Shown here piece by piece: positions 17,801-21,381 of a stretch of DNA of 21,381 bases. The translations under genes and the position numbers were made by a program. Source of the stretch: Paulinella micropora. Taxonomy: Eukaryota; Cercozoa; Imbricatea; Euglyphida. Every line of letters starts with the position of its first letter. The first letter of the stretch is position 1. The notes below the pieces were generated by a model, which searched no databases, was not told where the DNA came from, and saw nothing but the letters and a program-made list of their open reading frames with translations. The DNA is taken from contig BJOX01000218.1 of NCBI GenBank assembly GCA_009731375.1, forward strand, positions 25,471-46,851, read 5' to 3'.

Positions 17801-18131
17801 CTAAGGCCCCTCTCCAGCTTTGGCTTCTGTGTCTTTTCTTTCTCGTTTGTCTGCAGCTTCTCCTTGTATCGTCTCTGACTGATTCGAAAATTTCCTTTTT
17901 TTCTGCACCGGGTTGTCCTTGTCCTTGTCCTTGTCCTTGTCATTGTCCTTGTCCTTGTCCTTGTCTGTGTCCTTGATCTTGCCCTTGTCCTTGTCCTTGT
18001 CCTTGTCCTTACTCTTCTTTTTCTTTCTCTTCTTGGCCTTGACTTGCAGCAGAAGCAGAGGCGTGCTATTCGTAAGCTGCGGGCTGTGTAGGTCGATGTG
18101 TTCAGCGGACTCCGCCTGCTCTGTGCTGCTA
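17801..18131 (-). CDS. Terminal exon of a minus-strand gene with Lys-Asp repeat tail
   Basis: No ATG starts this frame. It begins after a strong acceptor (TTTTTTCCCCCCTCCTCTAG on the minus strand) at phase 2 and reads 109 codons to TAG at 17801. The N-terminal part (SSTEQAESAEHIDLHSPQLT) is followed by a basic cluster (KAKKRKKKKSK), then alternating Lys-Asp pairs from a hexamer repeat, then a hydrophilic end (SETIQGEAADKRERKDTEA). The KKRKKKK cluster could be a nuclear localisation signal. Upstream exons should lie beyond 18160 on the minus strand; 18275-18490 is one candidate. The open frame across non-repeat flanks, plus the acceptor, argues for coding. Function is unknown. Confidence 0.5.
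17913..18011. repeat. (TTGTCC)n hexamer minisatellite
   Basis: About 16 near-perfect units occur, with a few substitutions (CATTGT, CTGTGT, GATCTTGCCC). All keep the Lys-Asp-like reading on the minus strand, and period six preserves the frame. Confidence 0.95.
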
Positions 18132-18274
18132 CTAGAGGAGGGGGGAAAAAATCATATGTTCAATCTGAGCTTATGGTGAAGGCAGCGAAATTTTCGCGGT
18201 ATTTGCAGTTCTGACTTTTCCTGAAAATTAGCGCATCTTCACCTGCCTATCTAGTGGCTTCTGACGTGCATAAT

Positions 18275-18490
18275 CTAGGAGAAACCGTTGGCGATTCTAT
18301 TATTACGGATAGTCAAGAGGCTAAACCCTCCAACTTTGATCTCATCGTTCTCCAACCGATCGAAGTGATATGACAAGCTGAAGCCATCATTTGAAAGCTC
18401 AGGACAAGAGCTGTCCAACGGTGTGCTATGCATTTTTCGTATCTTACATTGATTGAGAAAAATTAGCTCAAAGATGGGCTGTTCTACCAC
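18275..18490 (-). CDS. Possible exon of unknown minus-strand gene
   Basis: The frame is open for 71 codons with complex composition (CPELSNDGFSLSYHFDRLEN). It has no repeats, unlike its surroundings. It could be an upstream exon of the Lys-Asp gene: a donor-like GAG|GTTTAG occurs within it. No start context or family is recognised, and chance is a real alternative. Confidence 0.25.
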   Translation of the reverse strand: MVEQPIFELIFLNQCKIRKMHSTPLDSSCPELSNDGFSLSYHFDRLENDEIKVGGFSLLTIRNNRIANGFS

Positions 18491-18555
18491 TTAAATATCC
18501 TTAGTAATAGCGTACGGACCACCTCTGCAGATAAGACAGTATGCAGTCTCAGTCT

Positions 18556-18640
18556 GTTGTATTCTACTCAATTCTGTTATTGTCTATTCTATTCTACTCT
18601 ATTATACTTTATTCTACTCTATATTGTAATATTATATTAT
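18556..18640. repeat. (TCTAT)n-like degenerate pentamer repeat
   Basis: TCTATTCTATTCTACTCTAT and variants run into an AT-rich stretch. No gene is seen here. Confidence 0.8.
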
Positions 18641-18732
18641 TGGCCGAGCGTGAAGAGGCCGTTCCAGGGGGAAGACATTTATGTAGGGTGAAGGGAGGCA
18701 GACATAATGATAATAATAATAACAATAATAAT

Positions 18733-18964
18733 AGTGCTTCTCTGTCAAATGCTGATGCAAATCTGCACATGCGCCTCCATCGTCTCACCCGTGAGGGGAG
18801 TACGAAGAATTGACGATAGGCTCTAATGACACCCCCGCACGGGCAGTTCCAACACTTCCAGACGGACCGGTATGTTCAATGAAAATACTGGTGGCACCGA
18901 CGGGAATCGAACTGGCGACAGGGCCCAGATGGTAGAACTTGACCACTGGGCTATCACGGTGTCC
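18733..18964 (-). mobile_element. tRNA-derived SINE, copy 2 (complete)
   Basis: This is a full unit of about 232 bp on the minus strand. It has a tRNA-like head at the 18964 end with A and B boxes, one copy of the 35-bp subunit, and a body with GCCCGTGCGGGGGTGTCATT. The 3' end GACAGAGAAGCACTATT runs into an (ATT)n tail at 18708-18732. The head joins another (ATT)n tract that is the tail of copy 3. Confidence 0.88.
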
Positions 18965-19013
18965 ATTAATAATAATAATAATAATAATAACAATGATAAT
19001 AATAACGATAACG

Positions 19014-19061
<48 letters not shown>

Positions 19062-19078
19062 GTAATAACAATAATAAC

Positions 19079-19109
<31 letters not shown>

Positions 19110-19153
19110 GTAATAATGATAATAATAATAATAATAATAACATTAATAATAAT
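18965..19153. repeat. (AAT)n microsatellite between SINE copies
   Basis: About 189 bp of AAT with occasional CAA, GAT, ACG and AGT interruptions. It is the 3' tail of copy 3 and the 5' neighbour of copy 2, so the two copies lie head to tail. Confidence 0.95.
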
Positions 19154-19271
19154 AGTGCTTCTCTGTCAATGGCTGATGCATTTCTGCACATGCGCCTCCA
19201 TCGTCTCACCCGTGAGGGGAGTACGAAGAATTGACGATGGGCTGTAATGACACCCCCGCAAGGGCAGTTCC
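19154..19271 (-). mobile_element. tRNA-derived SINE, copy 3 (5' half in assembly gap)
   Basis: The 3' 118 bp of the SINE, from AGTGCTTCTCTGTCAATGGC to GGGCAGTTCC, run into N. Its tRNA head should lie in the gap. Confidence 0.85.
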
Positions 19272-19632
19272 NNNNNNNNNNNNNNNNNNNNNNNNNNNNN
19301 NNNNNNNNNNNNNNNNNNNNNNNNNNNNNNNNNNNNNNNNNNNNNNNNNNNNNNNNNNNNNNNNNNNNNNNNNNNNNNNNNNNNNNNNNNNNNNNNNNNN
19401 NNNNNNNNNNNNNNNNNNNNNNNNNNNNNNNNNNNNNNNNNNNNNNNNNNNNNNNNNNNNNNNNNNNNNNNNNNNNNNNNNNNNNNNNNNNNNNNNNNNN
19501 NNNNNNNNNNNNNNNNNNNNNNNNNNNNNNNNNNNNNNNNNNNNNNNNNNNNNNNNNNNNNNNNNNNNNNNNNNNNNNNNNNNNNNNNNNNNNNNNNNNN
19601 NNNNNNNNNNNNNNNNNNNNNNNNNNNNNNNN
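19272..19632. other. Assembly gap (361 N)
   Basis: The bases are unknown. Frames reported across it are meaningless. It lies between inverted SINE copies and beside a 30-G run, which explains the assembly failure. Confidence 1.
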
Positions 19633-19640
19633 ACCCCGGG

Positions 19641-19641
<1 letters not shown>

Positions 19642-19672
<31 letters not shown>

Positions 19673-19686
19673 GCGCGAAGCGCACC
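19642..19686 (+). repeat. 30-G homopolymer followed by a GCGAAGC mini-hairpin
   Basis: Thirty G in a row (19642-19671) are followed by a perfect 7-bp stem GGTGCGC / GCGCACC with loop GAA (19670-19686). The core GCGAAGC is known as an unusually stable DNA mini-hairpin. The G run can form quadruplexes. Confidence 0.9.
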
Positions 19687-19721
19687 GCAAACCATCCTTT
19701 CAGATGTTGGCGCAGCCCCTA

Positions 19722-19773
<52 letters not shown>
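19722..19773. repeat. (ATT)n microsatellite at the head of SINE copy 4
   Basis: A pure ATT run of about 52 bp is directly followed by AATGGACACC, the SINE head. Confidence 0.95.
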
Positions 19774-19775
<2 letters not shown>

Positions 19776-19776
<1 letters not shown>

Positions 19777-20036
19777 GACACCGTGATAGCCCAGTGGTCA
19801 AGTTCTACCATCTGGGCCCTTTCGCCAGTTCGATTCCCGTCGGTGCCACCAATATTTTCATTGAACATACCGGTCCGTCTGGACCAGTATTTTCATTGAA
19901 CATACCGGTCCGTCTGGAAGTGTTGGAACTGCCCTTGCGGGGGTGTCATTACAGCCCATCGTCAATTCTTCGTACTCCCCTCACGGGTGAGACGATGGAG
20001 GCGCATGTGCAGAAATGCATCAGCCATTGACAGAGA
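19776..20036 (+). mobile_element. tRNA-derived SINE, copy 4 (plus strand)
   Basis: The A box is TAGCCCAGTGGTC at 19787-19799 and the B box AGTTCGATTCCC at 19827-19838. Two tandem copies of the 35-bp subunit (ATTTTCATTGAACATACCGG) follow at about 19852-19918. The body continues to CAGCCATTGACAGAGA and then breaks off into TGCCCCGTCGAC without the AGCAC(TATT)n tail seen in copies 2 and 3. It lies opposite in orientation to copies 2 and 3. Confidence 0.9.
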
Positions 20037-20088
20037 TGCCCCGTCGACAGGGTACGTTCCATTGCCGGAGGCACCGGCAAGTACTGCT

Positions 20089-20460
20089 AAAAACAAGGAA
20101 ATTTGGCATTCAGGACACTCCCCTAACGCAAATATTTGTGTGAATTCCAAAAAAAATTATATCAGCATCAAGATCGAGTCTGGGGCTAGCCACCGTGCAA
20201 ATATGAGCTCCCAACTCCTCCTGGTTCCCACAAACCATGATTTATAGGGATCGGGGGTGCAAACAAATGCCAAAAAAACAAGGAAATATGGCATTCAGGA
20301 CACTGCCCTAACGCAAATATTTGCGTGAATTCCAAAAAAATCATATCAGCATCAACATCGAGTCTGGGGCTAGCCACCCTGCAAATATGAGCTCCCAACT
20401 CCTCCTGGTTCCCACAAAGCATGCTTTATTCCGACAGGGGTGCCGAAAGTGGGGGGGGGG
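20089..20460. repeat. About 185-bp satellite, first array (2 copies)
   Basis: Units start AAACAAGGAA at 20091 and 20276. Shared blocks include GGCATTCAGGACACT, CTAACGCAAATATTTG, ATCGAGTCTGGGGCTAGCC and ATGAGCTCCCAACTCCTCC. The second unit ends in CCGACAGGGGTGCCGAAAG and a 12-G run. Confidence 0.93.
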
Positions 20461-20837
20461 GGTACACAATTTCCATTTTCCCCCTCCCCCCAAACCCCCA
20501 CCTCCTACTCCAACACCTTTCAGGGATAATAATGATAGTAATAATAGTAATAATAATAATAATAATAATAAAATAATAATATACTTCCTCTAAGGCATAC
20601 TGATGCAGCTGATGGCACGATCCGTTTCCGGACATGAGCCTCCATGCCCTTGTTCGAGGTGCTCCATCCCCACCTAGTCAGTCTCTCGACTGATTATAGG
20701 GGCCACCGATGGAGCTCCTGAGGGCAAGACTACACTAAGCCGAGGTTATTCCGCAGTCCCAACAACCTCTTGCAAAACGTTGCCGAATGTGCAAGTGCGT
20801 ACACCAAGCATGGTTGCTAGAACTACCTCAAACCAAA
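20461..20837. other. Spacer between satellite arrays
   Basis: A G12 and C-rich stretch is followed by (AAT)n at about 20525-20580, then about 250 bp of unique sequence (CCGTTTCCGGACATGAGCCT...). No coding frame or tRNA-like boxes are seen. The AAT run next to unique sequence resembles the SINE setting, so a second, unrelated short retroposon is possible. Confidence 0.4.
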
Positions 20838-21381
20838 AAACAAGGAAATTTGGCATTCAGGACACTCCCCTAACGCAAATATTTGCGCGAATTCCAAAAA
20901 AATTATACCAGCATCAAGATCGAGTCTGGGGCTAACCACCCAGCCAATATGAGCTCCCAACTCCTCCTGGTTCCCACAAACCATGATTTATAGGGATGGG
21001 GGGTGCAAAAAAAAGGCCAAAAAAACAAGGAAATTTGGCATTCAGGGCACTACCCTAACGCAAATATTTGCGTGAATTCCAAAAAAAATCATATCAGCAT
21101 CAAGATCGAGTCTGGGGCTAGCCACCCTGTCAATATGAGCTCCGAACTCCTCCTGGTTCACACAAACCATGATTTATAGGGACAGGGGTGCGAAAAAAAA
21201 CAAGGAATTTTGGCATTCAGGACACTGCCCTAACGTAAATATTTGCGTGAATTCCAAAAAAATCATATCAGATCAAGATCGAGTCTGGGGCTAGCAACCC
21301 TGCAAATATGAGCTCCGAACTCCTCCTTGTTCCGACAAACCATATGATTTATTCCGACAGGGGTACGGAAATTGTTGGGGG
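20838..21381. repeat. About 185-bp satellite, second array (3 copies, to window edge)
   Basis: Units start at 20838, 21023 and 21198. The spacing is 185 and then 175 bp, the difference being mainly a missing segment before the A-run. The last unit ends in TTCCGACAGGGGTACGG and a G run at the window edge, like the last unit of the first array. Confidence 0.93.

Noticed and set aside
18823-19774. Long frames spanning the N gap
   Set aside because: They are open only because N has no stop codons. The rest is microsatellite and SINE.
19776-19850. Functional tRNA gene
   Set aside because: A and B boxes are present, but the sequence recurs with a common non-tRNA body and lacks a convincing complete cloverleaf, so it is a SINE head.
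20089-21381. CRISPR array
   Set aside because: The repeats are whole 185-bp tandem units without unique spacers, in a eukaryotic context.

Overview
The window is nuclear DNA of a eukaryote. It has protein genes split by short GT-AG introns (about 45 to 205 bp), abundant microsatellites, two unrelated satellites, tRNA-derived SINEs and a full-length Ty1/copia LTR retrotransposon. I cannot name the species. An alga or other protist is my guess, from the very short introns, the copia element and the low-complexity load. Nothing looks bacterial: there are no operons, Shine-Dalgarno sites or CRISPR.

Left part (1-3.8 kb). A SINE fragment and (AAT)n/(AAG)n tracts abut the 3' end of a minus-strand spliced gene whose start is at 1240. 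A 434-bp divergent intergenic region separates it from a plus-strand gene (1675-3745) of about nine exons. That gene encodes a coiled-coil protein with an RS-rich basic tail and has one probable frameshift at a T8 run. Middle left (3.8-6.1 kb) is non-genic: a 181-bp satellite (about 2.7 copies), AT-rich DNA, giant poly-T tracts and a G/C-skewed stretch.

Central part (6.1-16.1 kb). A plus-strand spliced gene, with a SUMO-interacting-like motif and an unrecognised C-terminal domain, is cut in its last exon by a copia element lying on the minus strand (8400-15937). The two 301-bp LTRs differ at one base, so the insertion is young. The last 40 codons of the host gene continue in frame on the far side (15938-16063). 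The element has gag, a CCHC knuckle, protease, integrase, RT and RNase H in copia order. Its coding region is in three frames joined by two -1 steps, its integrase has Glu at the first catalytic position, and its primer-binding site matches the anticodon arm of a methionine tRNA (half-tRNA priming, as in Drosophila copia).

Right part (16.1-21.4 kb). This holds mostly non-coding DNA, a likely terminal exon of a minus-strand gene with a Lys-Asp repeat tail, and a SINE cluster: two minus-strand copies facing one plus-strand copy across a 361-bp run of N. A 30-G run and a GCGAAGC mini-hairpin sit at the gap edge. The window ends in two arrays of a roughly 185-bp satellite.

Exon models were made by eye from splice consensus and phase. 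No database search was possible, so the unrecognised genes have no assigned function.
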